A DNA stretch of 64,000 nucleotides, taken from contig NC_009943.1 of assembly GCF_000018405.1 (NCBI RefSeq), positions 871,001 to 935,000 on the forward strand, given 5' to 3'. The translations under genes were made by a program, and so were the position numbers. The notes beneath the pieces were generated by a model. That model made no database searches, was not told the DNA's origin, and saw nothing but the letters and a program-made list of their open reading frames with translations. The DNA is from Desulfosudis oleivorans Hxd3. GTDB taxonomy: Bacteria; Desulfobacterota; Desulfobacteria; Desulfobacterales; Desulfosudaceae. Position 1 is the first letter of the stretch. Every line of letters begins with the position of its first letter. This document shows, piece after piece, positions 41,869 through 50,595 of this stretch.

Positions 41869-43005
41869 TCAGGGCGAGGCAAGCACAGGGGCGCTGACCA
41901 GCTGGTAGACCCCGTCCACCGTCCTGAGAAATTCGAAAACATCCTGATGGGAAATTTTGCCGTCGACCTTATCCCGGTATGAGACAACCAGGTCAAACAC
42001 CGGGTACTTCCAGTCCATGGGATTTCCGCAGGTGTCAAAATAAGCGGCATACCGGTCGCCCTGGAAGATGAAGGGGTTCAGCCCCGGCGTGTTGTGCACC
42101 TCATATTCAAGGGCGCCGCTCCGGATTTGCCCGATCACCTGAAGCATCCTGCCACCGGCTTTTTCCAGGAACCGGTCCTTTTCTTCCTGCCGCCATTGTC
42201 CGGCATCCTCTTCCCAATACGTGATTTCGTCAAACGCGCACCGCCCCAGTGCGTCCGGCGTGTCTGACACCAGGAACGCCGACGCGAGCCAGTGGGCAAA
42301 CTCTTTTTCAAAATTTACAAAAGAGATATACCGGCCGTCTGTTGCCTTGAAGGATTCCCGCAGCGGGTCAGGATCCGCTGCTTCTGAAAAGCGAAGTGAA
42401 AACCAGTCAAATCTGCCGGTCTGCGGAAAATCTTCAACCACCACGCGGTTTTCCGGATCGATCAGCAGCACCCGGCCCCTCTGCCACTGCCAGTGCTCGC
42501 ACGGGCCGCTGTCCGCCGACCAGGGGGTGCCGTCCGGGCAGACCCTTACAGCGTCCTTGAGTACCACGGCAAGATTGTTCCTGAACGGCCGGGCATCACT
42601 GTATTCCGCCGGAATCACCACCCGGCCGTTGGCGTCAAAAAAGCCGACCCTGTCCGTTTCCGGGTCACGAAACCGGATTTTTCCCTCACATTCGCAATCC
42701 GGTGTGTTGTCCCACAGGTACAGGCAGCCGGTTCCCACCTTTTCCCCGGTTTTCAGCAGGTAGTAATCCTGAAAGCCATCTTCGCCGATTTGTTCCACAA
42801 CGGCAGTGATATGGTTAAATTCCTGGCTGCCGGCCATGATGAATTTCGCCGGGATTTTAATCTCCCCTTTGGCGTCCCTGTACCCGTAAAGACCGGTCTG
42901 TTCATCAAGAAACAGGGTCCAGGGACCGGCGTCCCGGGACGGCCCGGGCGTCAGACACCCGGCCAGAAGCAAAATGGCCGCCATGGCGGCAGTGATTGAA
43001 CGCAT
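41869..43005 (-). CDS. WG-repeat-like lipoprotein
   Basis: A 378-residue protein with a lipoprotein signal (LLLAGC, Cys17). Residues 35-160 have WG-repeat style units (GLYGYRDAKGEIKIPAKF, RVGFFDANGRVVIPAEYSDA), a beta-repeat found in many secreted bacterial proteins. The rest is unassigned. Likely outer-membrane anchored. Convergent with the 458-residue gene; the intervening gap is 21 bases. Confidence 0.75.
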   Translation of the reverse strand: MRSITAAMAAILLLAGCLTPGPSRDAGPWTLFLDEQTGLYGYRDAKGEIKIPAKFIMAGSQEFNHITAVVEQIGEDGFQDYYLLKTGEKVGTGCLYLWDNTPDCECEGKIRFRDPETDRVGFFDANGRVVIPAEYSDARPFRNNLAVVLKDAVRVCPDGTPWSADSGPCEHWQWQRGRVLLIDPENRVVVEDFPQTGRFDWFSLRFSEAADPDPLRESFKATDGRYISFVNFEKEFAHWLASAFLVSDTPDALGRCAFDEITYWEEDAGQWRQEEKDRFLEKAGGRMLQVIGQIRSGALEYEVHNTPGLNPFIFQGDRYAAYFDTCGNPMDWKYPVFDLVVSYRDKVDGKISHQDVFEFLRTVDGVYQLVSAPVLASP

Positions 43006-43049
43006 TCATTCTCTCCTTTATTGGTTGCCGTGTCATGCCCGCAGCTGTT

Positions 43050-43172
43050 ATCGAAACCGCTATCGGGATCGAAATCGAAACCGAATCAACGGAGGCCACG
43101 GGCCAGGCGACAGCTTGCCCGTACTTGTCTCATAAGGTTATTGCGAGCGCAGCGAAGCAATCTTGAACGCGG
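43050..43172. repeat. Composite intergenic repeat, copy 2
   Basis: ATCGNN hexamer array (43050-43086), then GCCACGGGCCAGGCGACAGC, then TTGCGAGCGCAGCGAAGCAA followed by TCTTGAACG. The same order is found at 44488-44604. Confidence 0.7.
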
Positions 43173-43226
43173 CGCCCTGTAAAAAAGTTCCCCGCACAAA
43201 CCCGGGAGCGCCATACCCCGGGTGCG

Positions 43227-44375
43227 TCACATTCCTTCATCCGGTGACCCCAAATCCTGTTTGGAGGCCTCCGGAACCGGTTCTCTGACATAGCGGGTAA
43301 GCAGTGGGTCACTCCGGTCCAGCACGTGACCGGCGTCTTTTTTACCTGCGACGTGCTTCTCCAGGAAAGCAATTGAATATCGCCGGATAACTTCGAACTG
43401 TTTCTCAGTCCCGCTCAGTCGCCTTGCCCCGCGGTTGTCCGCAAAGCAATTGTTAAACGAAAAATGGCCAGCCCCCTTAACCTCAAGGAGGTATTTCGGT
43501 GACGATACGTGCTTATAAATTTTGGCCGAAAGCTCTGCCATCGTTTTGGAGCCACGCAACTGGTCTTTTTCTCTTTCCCCCATGAACAGCATGGATGGAA
43601 TCCGAACGGCGTCAAGCTCGTCCTCTTTGAACAGGTAACCGCCAGCTCCCGTCGAGAACAGCAACACAGCTTTGATGCGGGGATCATGACGCTGTTTGAT
43701 GGCCCCGCCAAGCCCCAGCGCCGTGAATCCTCCGAAAGAGTGCCCTCCGACGGCCACGCGGTCCCTGTCGATCAGTTTGTCGAACGGATCGGTACTCAAC
43801 ATGCTGTCCAGCACCAGTGTCATCTCGTCCAGTCGATAGAGGTATTTGTCGCGGTCCGCGGGACCGGATGCTGCTATCTCCCTGGCGTCGTGCAGAAAAC
43901 CGAGGCGGTCGAAGTCCGTCTTTTGGCCGGTTCGTATACGAACGGCTGAATGCTTGTCATGGTGGTCCGGGCATGCCACGATCCAGCCACGAGCGGCGAG
44001 GGCTTCGGTGAGGAACACCGCGCTGAGTCCGCTACCTCCATAACCGTTCGAGAAGACCAGGAAAGGGAAAGGGCCGCCTTTGGCCGTGGGTGGTGCGTCG
44101 ACAGCAACGCTCCCATTTGTTGGCCCCCCGTAGTTGTGCTGTTCCGGTTGCGCCGCCGTCGGATACCAGACGGCCACCGTGAGCGTTTGCGTCTGCCCGG
44201 CTTTTTGGTACTTGAGATCAAGGACCTGGTAGCCGACATTGAACGGGGCCTGGGGTGCCGCTCTTCTTGTGTCAAGGCCCACAGCCATGCAGCCCAGGAT
44301 GCCGAAGACCAGGACAACCCCGATCAACGGTGCTATCAGTAGATGAACAGCTTCTGGCCGACAGAATTTTACCAT
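43227..44375 (-). CDS. Alpha/beta hydrolase, PAF-acetylhydrolase/dienelactone-hydrolase-like
   Basis: A 382-residue exported protein; a signal-like TM lies at residues 12-28, with Cys in GILGC, possibly a lipoprotein. The nucleophile elbow is GGHSFGGFTA near residue 215, with acid and His expected in the C-terminal part (KGAGHFSFNN). The fold resembles bacterial PAF-acetylhydrolase-type esterases that cleave acyl esters. The substrate is unknown. It stands alone between repeat elements. Confidence 0.8.
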   Translation of the reverse strand: MVKFCRPEAVHLLIAPLIGVVLVFGILGCMAVGLDTRRAAPQAPFNVGYQVLDLKYQKAGQTQTLTVAVWYPTAAQPEQHNYGGPTNGSVAVDAPPTAKGGPFPFLVFSNGYGGSGLSAVFLTEALAARGWIVACPDHHDKHSAVRIRTGQKTDFDRLGFLHDAREIAASGPADRDKYLYRLDEMTLVLDSMLSTDPFDKLIDRDRVAVGGHSFGGFTALGLGGAIKQRHDPRIKAVLLFSTGAGGYLFKEDELDAVRIPSMLFMGEREKDQLRGSKTMAELSAKIYKHVSSPKYLLEVKGAGHFSFNNCFADNRGARRLSGTEKQFEVIRRYSIAFLEKHVAGKKDAGHVLDRSDPLLTRYVREPVPEASKQDLGSPDEGM

Positions 44376-44451
44376 ACCTGTTTTCTCGGTTTTTAAAGAG
44401 TGTGCGTCCTATCTCTCTGAAATGTCAATTTGAAAACTTTATCGAGCCTCA

Positions 44452-44604
44452 GGCAAAGCAATCTTGAACGTGTCGATTCCGTCTCTCATCGAAATCGCTA
44501 TCGCTATCGGGATCGAAATCGACGCTAACGGGTGCCACGGGCCAGGCGACAGCTTGCCCGTGTTTGTCTCATAAGGTCATTGCGAGCGCAGCGAAGCAAT
44601 CTTT
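44452..44604. repeat. Composite intergenic repeat, copy 3
   Basis: AAGCAATCTTGAACG, ATCGNN array at 44488-44522, CCACGGGCCAGGCGACAGC, and ATTGCGAGCGCAGCGAAGC in order, nearly matching 43050-43172. Confidence 0.7.
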
Positions 44605-44640
44605 ATCATTAAAACCAAATTTTCCTCCCCTGCTTTTCCG

Positions 44641-44855
44641 CGTACTTTTCTTGACGGCAAGAAAAGTACCAAAAGAACCGCGCCCCGCAGCTTGGCCTTC
44701 GGCTGCCCTCGCGCAAACGTTTTTTTCGGCGCGGGCAGGAACTCATCCCGCTTCGCGGGATTCAGACAGCCTGCCCGCTTCTCCCGAAAAAAGCCTTTGC
44801 GCTCGGCTACGCTGCAACGGGCGGGGGCTTTACCATCTGCCGAAAGTGTCCGGGA
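44641..44855. repeat. Long nested-palindrome intergenic element
   Basis: A hairpin GTACTTTTCTTG/CAAGAAAAGTAC at 44642-44669 is followed by a nested hairpin centred on CATCCCGCTTCGCGGGAT, whose arms include GCGGGCAGG/CCTGCCCGC and CAAACG...TTTG. The whole 215 bases fold on themselves. The unit closely resembles widely dispersed bacterial intergenic repeats. It contains no gene and accounts for most of the 499-base gap. Confidence 0.7.
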
Positions 44856-44874
44856 AGATTTTAATTTTTACAAA

Positions 44875-45669
44875 TCAAACCGCCCCGGCGGGAACTTGTC
44901 GCCAACTGTTTTTCACCTCGTGCCACGGGAAAAAATAGACAAAGTAGACTACGGCATAGACAGCAAAGGAATCGATCTTTAAAAAGAAACAGAGGGCAAA
45001 AAAGAAGATCAGGATGTGCATGCGCACGACATTGATGTAGGGCCGGCCCATGGCGTTGCCGAAAAATTTCTGGGCGCTGGTTTTGGGGTCTGTTCCGGAG
45101 CCGTTGGCGGTTTTCCGCCCGTTTACCATGTGGACGGCCTGGATAAACGGCGCAAACACATGCCTGCGTTCAACAATCAGGGCCGGGACAAGGAAGATGC
45201 CATAGGGCACGGCAAGGTGCTTGAAGGCCAGCGCCCACAAAAGCGGCGGGTTCATGAAGGCAGCGCCGAAACCCTCGGCCGGCATGCCCTCGACGGGAAA
45301 GAACTGCCTGAGAAAAACCGAGTGCCCGGCGTGAAACCCGCAGAAGTGGATGGAGAAAAAGCCCAGGAGAAACAGGCCCATGCCGATGCCTGCCACAAGG
45401 GCGGCCGTCCGGTTTTTCTGACTCAAATCTTCCTGCCCGGTTATATGAATCCAGGCCCAGGCTCCGCCGAAAATGGCGGACAGGATGGTCAGGTATCCCA
45501 GTACCAGGCTGCAGAGCCACAGGCTCCAGACCAGGTCCGTGGTTTCCCATTCAAGAAACCAGGCGACACCCAGCCCGATGCCAAAAGCGACAATGTTGGG
45601 AAACACCCGCCAGACCAGGGCTTTTTTATGCATTCGGCCATCGGCGGAAACGCTGTCGAAAGAGTTCAT
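44875..45669 (-). CDS. Multi-TM hypothetical protein (DUF6498-like?)
   Basis: A 264-residue inner-membrane protein with about six hydrophobic segments (residues 20-40, 45-70, 88-110, 140-160, 210-235, 237-250) and loops such as HFCGFHAGHSVFLRQFFP, RHVFAPFIQAV and PYINVVRMHILIFF. The layout resembles the DUF6498 membrane family, but I am not sure. No functional clue from neighbours. Confidence 0.68.
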   Translation of the reverse strand: MNSFDSVSADGRMHKKALVWRVFPNIVAFGIGLGVAWFLEWETTDLVWSLWLCSLVLGYLTILSAIFGGAWAWIHITGQEDLSQKNRTAALVAGIGMGLFLLGFFSIHFCGFHAGHSVFLRQFFPVEGMPAEGFGAAFMNPPLLWALAFKHLAVPYGIFLVPALIVERRHVFAPFIQAVHMVNGRKTANGSGTDPKTSAQKFFGNAMGRPYINVVRMHILIFFFALCFFLKIDSFAVYAVVYFVYFFPWHEVKNSWRQVPAGAV

Positions 45670-45724
45670 AAAGTTTTTTCAACCAAAGGGCCGGGATAAG
45701 GAGGTCCTGGTTTGGCTTGTAGGA

Positions 45725-46600
45725 CTATTCCCAATATATGATTTGTTGGGAATAGTTAATTCTGTATTTTACGTTTTTTAGAAAGTCCATTCCAAGCAGA
45801 CCTTTAAAATGATTGTTGTGTCCCGAATAATTTATTATTGAAACGGGGAAATTCTCAAATTTATTAGGCCCGACTCTGATATAATCTAGATATGCTTTTT
45901 CTGAACCAATTTTTCTTCCATCGGCAACGATTGAAGCACTCTTTGATCTTTTCCATAAATTAAGTCTTGCAGCCGCTTCACTGTGTATAACCGTAGTCGT
46001 AGCGCCAGTATCAAGAAGAAGCATGGTCTGAACTTCTTTGCCTCTGTAGCCGATCCTTACAGGAACAAATATTTGGTTCCACATTACTATTATTTTGCTG
46101 GTAGATGAACTGGATGGGTAAGGATCAATTTGCATGGCCGCTCTTTCGCTGGTACCAAGGTCGTCAGAAACATAAGCGTCCTTCTTTTGAATATTTTCAA
46201 AGTGTTCTTGTGGGTTTTGATCCGAGAAGTGTCTTACCCCTGAGCTGTCTACCCAAGAATATATTTTGGGTTTTGTTGAGTTAACAGGAATAGGTTTGGG
46301 TTTCTTGAGTAAGCCAGGAAGGTTTTTCTGAATGTTTCTTATATTATATTTTCTATGGTTAACTTGATCGTTTTGGGTCCCTCCAAAAGGTATTTTAGGC
46401 TCATCTTTCGATGCTGCCAAATTGCTATTCGGGTTATTGTAAAAATCAAACGCAAGAAATCCTGCAATATGTAAAAGAATAATTAAAACAATTAATAAAA
46501 ACAAGCTGAATGCATTTTCTCTCATTTTATAAATTATGTGGTTTTGTATATTTGAATGGGTTGATTTTTTAAAGGGTTTTGTGTGATAGAAAAAATCCAT
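45725..46600 (-). CDS. Membrane-anchored retropepsin-like aspartic protease with DUF4124
   Basis: A 291-residue protein. One TM segment (about 32-52) anchors it. Residues 108-127 match DUF4124 (KIYSWVDSSGVRHFSDQ), and the C-terminal 130 residues are a single-domain clan AA aspartic protease with the active site LLLDTGATTTVIH near 190-203; such proteins work as dimers. The gene is clearly more AT-rich than its surroundings and is likely acquired by transfer. GAGGGGG precedes the ATG. Confidence 0.85.
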   Translation of the reverse strand: MDFFYHTKPFKKSTHSNIQNHIIYKMRENAFSLFLLIVLIILLHIAGFLAFDFYNNPNSNLAASKDEPKIPFGGTQNDQVNHRKYNIRNIQKNLPGLLKKPKPIPVNSTKPKIYSWVDSSGVRHFSDQNPQEHFENIQKKDAYVSDDLGTSERAAMQIDPYPSSSSTSKIIVMWNQIFVPVRIGYRGKEVQTMLLLDTGATTTVIHSEAAARLNLWKRSKSASIVADGRKIGSEKAYLDYIRVGPNKFENFPVSIINYSGHNNHFKGLLGMDFLKNVKYRINYSQQIIYWE

Positions 46601-46680
46601 GCCCCCTCTTTTTAAGAATACTAAAAGCTACTTTGTTGGTTTGTCAACAGAAAGTTGGCAGATTGCAGTTTTAGAAAAGT

Positions 46681-46716
46681 ACAACAGGAGACGCGGCCTT
46701 CCGCGTCCCCTGTTGT
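46681..46716 (-). terminator. Terminator of the beta-propeller gene
   Basis: ACAACAGG and GACGCGG pair with CCGCGTC and CCTGTTGT in a long stem with a CCTT loop. On the minus strand the stem is followed by ACTTTTCT, just after the propeller gene stop at 46745. Confidence 0.75.
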
Positions 46717-46744
46717 TTTGTGGATATCTTGCCGGTTGCGCGTG

Positions 46745-48823
46745 CTACCGCATGAGCCCGGTGATAAAGCAGCCGATCGAGGTGTCCGGCACCAGGGGCG
46801 GGTCCGGTACGGGCTCCGGTTCAGGCTCGGGCTCCGGCTCCGGGGGAATGACATAACCGGTGACCCCGTTGCCCGTGGCAAACCAGAGGTCGCCGTCGGA
46901 TTCAAGGGCCATGGCCCGAATGCTGGGATCGCCCGGGCCGTCGCCCCTGTCGTAGTGACTCCAGGCAGCGCCGTCAAACCGGCTGACGCCGGCCGTGGTG
47001 CCCACCCAGATTTCGCCTTCGCTGTCCTCGATAATGGCCCGGACCGTGTTTGCGATCAGGCTGCCGCCTGCCACGTCAAGCGTGGTCCATGTGCCGCCGT
47101 CAAACATGCTCATTCCTGAATCGGTGCCGATTCCTATGAGGCCGGTGCTGCTTTCGACAATGGTGTTGATATCGTCGGCCACCAGGTCACTGTTGGCGGT
47201 GGTATAGGTGGTCCATGTGCCGCCATCAAACACACTGACACCGGCGTCGGTGCCGAACCACAGGCTGCCGTCACCGGCGGCGCAGACCGCCTGCACAGCG
47301 TCGGAAACCAGGTCGCTGTTGGTGATGGTATAGGTGGTCCATGTGGTGCCGTCAAACACGCTTGCCCCGGCGCTGGTGCCAAACCAGAGGCTGCCGGAGA
47401 TATCTTCGGCCAGACAGGAAACCCCGTCAGAGACAAGGCCGCTGTTGCCGGTGTTGTAGGTGGCCCAGTCGGTACCGTCAAACCAGCTTGCCCCGGCGTT
47501 GGTGGCAAACCAGATATTCCCGTCGCTGGATACGATAATGGCCCGAATGTTGTTTCCCGCAAGACCGCTGTTTTCGGTGGTGTAAGTGGTCCAGTCGGTA
47601 TCGTCAAACATTACGACGCCGTCGTGGGTGCCGAACCACTTGTTGCCGCCGGCATCCGCGGCCGCGGCCGTGTAATAGGAGTTAAAGATGCCGTCAAAGG
47701 AAAAGGTGGTCCAGGCCCCGGTGCTGTCCAGACGGTTGACCCCATTGCCCGTGCCCAGCCAGACATCGGGTTCAAATACCGGAACAACGACCCTGGCAAT
47801 CGGATCGGTTCCGGATGCCGCTTCAGTGGGCGGGGGCGTGTCGTGCAGGGCAATGGCGTGAATGTTGTTGTTGACAAGACCGCTGTTGTCCGTGTCGTAG
47901 GGGGTCCAGGCAAAACCGTCAAAGGAGCAGACACCGGCCATGGTGGTGCCGAACCACTTGGTGTCATTGGCGTCAACGGCCACGGCCTGAACGTTGCCGT
48001 TGGGCAGGTCGCTGTTGGCGGTGGTGTAGGATGTCCATGTGGCGCCGTCAAAATGGCTGATGCCGCCGAACAGGGTGGCGATCCAGAGGTCTCCGCTGCT
48101 GTCGGCGGCAATGTCAGAAACATTTTCCTCGACCAGGCCGTCGGATTTGTCATAGGTGGTCCAGTTCGTGCCATCAAACATGTTCAGGCCCCCGGGCTGG
48201 CCGACCAGAAAACCAAGGGGCGGCGGGCAGGTGCCCAGCCACACGTTTCCCGAACCGTCGACCAGCAGGGCCTCCACGTAATTTGCTGCCAGGTCGCTGT
48301 TGCCTGCGTTATAGACGGCCCAGTCGGCGCCGTTAAATACATGAAACCCGCCCAGGCCCGCAAGCTCTGTTAAAAAATCACCCCTGGCCAGCAGGGGAAA
48401 TCCCAGTCCGTTAAGGGCGATTTCATTGATGGGCGTGATATCCGGGCTGGGAAACAGGGTCCAGGTGGTGTCGTCAAAATGGTTCAGCCCGCCGTTCATG
48501 GTGCCGAACCACTTGTCGCCGGCACTGTCCACCAGAATGGATTTGACCGAGTTGTAAGACAGGCCGTCGGCATAGGTGTATCGCACATAGGTGTCGTCTA
48601 CCGCGTGAATACGAAACGCGCCGGTTTCCGTGCCGGCCCAGACATAGTAGTCCGTGTCCGTGACCGGCTCAATGGCCAGGTAATAGATGATGTCCGGCTG
48701 CCTGGGGTAGTTTACCCATTCGGCGGCCTGAGCGTCAGGGGCTGTTACGGGCGTCAGAAAAAGGGCCAGAAGCAGTGCGGCCACGGCGGCATGACAGGAA
48801 TGGGTGGGGGCAATTGTTTTCAT
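46745..48823 (-). CDS. Secreted beta-propeller protein (two-component-regulator propeller repeats)
   Basis: A 692-residue protein with signal peptide (residues 10-33, ending AQAAEW). About twelve repeats carry the WFGT motif with the W/FDGTxWTxY pattern (DKWFGTMNGG, NIWFATNAGA, EIWVGTTAGV), a Reg_prop-type propeller. A PEPEPEPEPEP linker ends in the short tail DTSIGCFITGLMR, which resembles the CFI-box C-termini of secreted Desulfobacterota proteins. No kinase domain is attached; it may be a cell-surface protein. The ATG at 48823 has AGGGAGG. Confidence 0.82.
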   Translation of the reverse strand: MKTIAPTHSCHAAVAALLLALFLTPVTAPDAQAAEWVNYPRQPDIIYYLAIEPVTDTDYYVWAGTETGAFRIHAVDDTYVRYTYADGLSYNSVKSILVDSAGDKWFGTMNGGLNHFDDTTWTLFPSPDITPINEIALNGLGFPLLARGDFLTELAGLGGFHVFNGADWAVYNAGNSDLAANYVEALLVDGSGNVWLGTCPPPLGFLVGQPGGLNMFDGTNWTTYDKSDGLVEENVSDIAADSSGDLWIATLFGGISHFDGATWTSYTTANSDLPNGNVQAVAVDANDTKWFGTTMAGVCSFDGFAWTPYDTDNSGLVNNNIHAIALHDTPPPTEAASGTDPIARVVVPVFEPDVWLGTGNGVNRLDSTGAWTTFSFDGIFNSYYTAAAADAGGNKWFGTHDGVVMFDDTDWTTYTTENSGLAGNNIRAIIVSSDGNIWFATNAGASWFDGTDWATYNTGNSGLVSDGVSCLAEDISGSLWFGTSAGASVFDGTTWTTYTITNSDLVSDAVQAVCAAGDGSLWFGTDAGVSVFDGGTWTTYTTANSDLVADDINTIVESSTGLIGIGTDSGMSMFDGGTWTTLDVAGGSLIANTVRAIIEDSEGEIWVGTTAGVSRFDGAAWSHYDRGDGPGDPSIRAMALESDGDLWFATGNGVTGYVIPPEPEPEPEPEPVPDPPLVPDTSIGCFITGLMR

Positions 48824-49126
48824 TATACCTCCCTTTGGCGGGGTGTTGGGAAGAGCAAATGCAGAGTTTTTAAGAAAAATACATGCAAGAATCAAACCCT
48901 GCATCTTGAACCATGATAAAAAGAAACCAATTGAAATACAAGATTTTTTCGATTTTGGAAAAGAGGGGCAAGGGGGAAGTTCCCCTTTTTGACGCAAAAT
49001 GTCGGTCAGGCTGGCAAAATCTGACCGATTTTACCGGCCGGGGGCGGGGTTTTCAGGAGAAGTCTTGCGTGTGAGGTTAAGTCGTGTCCATCCTTTGATT
49101 ATGAGGACACAAAAAAGGTTTCCAGT
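48824..49126. other. Intergenic region upstream of propeller gene
   Basis: Roughly 303 bases, AT-richer near 48850-48960 (promoter region). No gene or hairpin with a clear T-run was recognised; the propeller gene promoter should be here. Confidence 0.4.
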
Positions 49127-50119
49127 TTATATTTGAATCGGCGTCCCCACCTTCAGATCCAGGTACCGGTCGCCGAATGCGGCCTTGAACCGCTCAAGGC
49201 TCCAGTCTGAACTGTCGTGGGGCGAGAGGGAGACCAGGGCAGGGTTGACCGTTTTCATGGCGGTAATGGCATTGTCCACATCGGCCTCGCCGATGGCCTT
49301 CCACGGGGGCCGGTCCGTGCCCACCAGGCTCTGCAGGTTGACCGGGCCGGCCATGATGCGGCCGCCATGCACCGGAAAGTGCAGGCCTCCGATGATGGCG
49401 TAAACCGGGTCGTCAAACAGCATTTTAACCCGTTCAACAATCCGCTCCACCGTGGGATGGCCGCACCCGATGATGATCACGATGCCCTTGTCCTTTACCC
49501 GCACGGCCAGGCTCTGCTCCAGGGTGTATCCCATCAGGTAGAGATTCCGGGGAATGGCGCCGGTGGTGGCCACCCCTTCGGCCAGCTTTTGCGGTTTGTC
49601 GGTCACCGTGACTTGCGGTTTGGGGTTCCAGCGGGAGGGGGCCATGGCCGAGGTGGCGTAGACCGGTATTTCGCGAAGGTCCACCGGTCCCTGGGAGATG
49701 GAAAAGGTCTTTGTCCGCTGCTCGGTCATGCCGCCCACATGGTCCAGGTGAACATGGCTGATCACAACGGCGTCGATGGCATCGGGTTTTATGTCCAGGG
49801 CCTTCATGTTGTGCAGCAGGGGCGAGGGGTGGGCCTTTTTTTTATTGAACCCCACGTCCATCAGCAGAGTGGTCTCCCCGGCCTTTACCAGGTAGGCCAC
49901 GCCGGCCTCGGTTTTGAGGCGGGGGTTGTCGGTATAAAAATCCACCAGGGGCAGAATGGAAACCGAATCCACGGTCCCGACATCCTCCAGTGGCGTGTAC
50001 CGGGCTTGGGCCAGTTCTTTGGCTCCCCGGGCGTTGCCTGTTTTCAGCCGGATCAGGGTGCGGGCAAAAAACAGCAGCACCAGCGCGACAATTGCCAGCA
50101 GCACGTAAAAAACAACCAT
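49127..50119 (-). CDS. MBL-fold metallo-hydrolase, membrane-anchored
   Basis: A 330-residue protein with an N-terminal TM segment (VLLAIVALVLLFFARTL). The metal site is HVHLDHVGGM near residue 120, and the later ligands include GCGHPTVERIV near 215 and GGLHFPVHGG near 240. The fold resembles 7,8-dihydropterin-6-methyl-4-(beta-D-ribofuranosyl)aminobenzene-5'-phosphate synthase-like MBL proteins of archaea and anaerobes. Substrate not known. The CGGC protein gene precedes it by three bases, indicating an operon. Confidence 0.82.
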   Translation of the reverse strand: MVVFYVLLAIVALVLLFFARTLIRLKTGNARGAKELAQARYTPLEDVGTVDSVSILPLVDFYTDNPRLKTEAGVAYLVKAGETTLLMDVGFNKKKAHPSPLLHNMKALDIKPDAIDAVVISHVHLDHVGGMTEQRTKTFSISQGPVDLREIPVYATSAMAPSRWNPKPQVTVTDKPQKLAEGVATTGAIPRNLYLMGYTLEQSLAVRVKDKGIVIIIGCGHPTVERIVERVKMLFDDPVYAIIGGLHFPVHGGRIMAGPVNLQSLVGTDRPPWKAIGEADVDNAITAMKTVNPALVSLSPHDSSDWSLERFKAAFGDRYLDLKVGTPIQI

Positions 50120-50122
50120 GGC

Positions 50123-50503
50123 TTACCTCCAGATTTGGGGTGTGTAGCCTTCGGGCAGGTGGGCCGACCCCTTGACGCAGGCAAGGCCCGTGGCCTGGTG
50201 AACCTTTTCGATAAGATTGTCAATGTGGTCGCAGAAACCGCCCGGCGCCAGCTCCCAACCGGACCCCCCTTTTTTTGCAAAGGTGCAGGTGCAGAAGTGA
50301 ATCGCTTCAGCCCCCTTGGATTTGAGGATTTTTGCCAGGTCCACCACATTGTCCCCGGGGCACCGGCAGGTGAACACGCCGGCGGGCCGGGCCTGGTCAT
50401 ACATGGCAAACCCCTCTTTTGTGTCTGCCATGGCGGTAAAGCAGCCGGTCAGGGGGCAGCGGTCCTGATTTTTTTCGCAACGGATCAGGGCTGTTTTTGT
50501 CAT
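50123..50503 (-). CDS. CGGC-domain protein
   Basis: A 126-residue small protein of the CGGC family (PF08821-type), with IRCEKNQDRCPLTGCF near the start, VFTCRCPGDN and FCTCTFAKKG in the middle and GGFCDH. The cysteine pattern suggests metal binding. Function unknown; located upstream of the MBL gene. The start at 50503 has GAGGTC. Confidence 0.8.
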   Translation of the reverse strand: MTKTALIRCEKNQDRCPLTGCFTAMADTKEGFAMYDQARPAGVFTCRCPGDNVVDLAKILKSKGAEAIHFCTCTFAKKGGSGWELAPGGFCDHIDNLIEKVHQATGLACVKGSAHLPEGYTPQIWR

Positions 50504-50595
50504 TGGAAGACCTCGTACAGACAGCATTATGAGTATATGCTCAAAAACCCTAACCACTTAAAAAGGGGCTGTCAACAAATTTTAAATGTTTAAAT

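Noticed and set aside
44641-44855. Small gene in the 44.4-44.9 kb gap
   Set aside because: Open frames here follow from the palindromic repeat and lack similarity or ribosome sites.
49217-50593. 458-codon plus-strand frame across the MBL and CGGC genes
   Set aside because: Antisense of two clearly recognisable genes; no motif.
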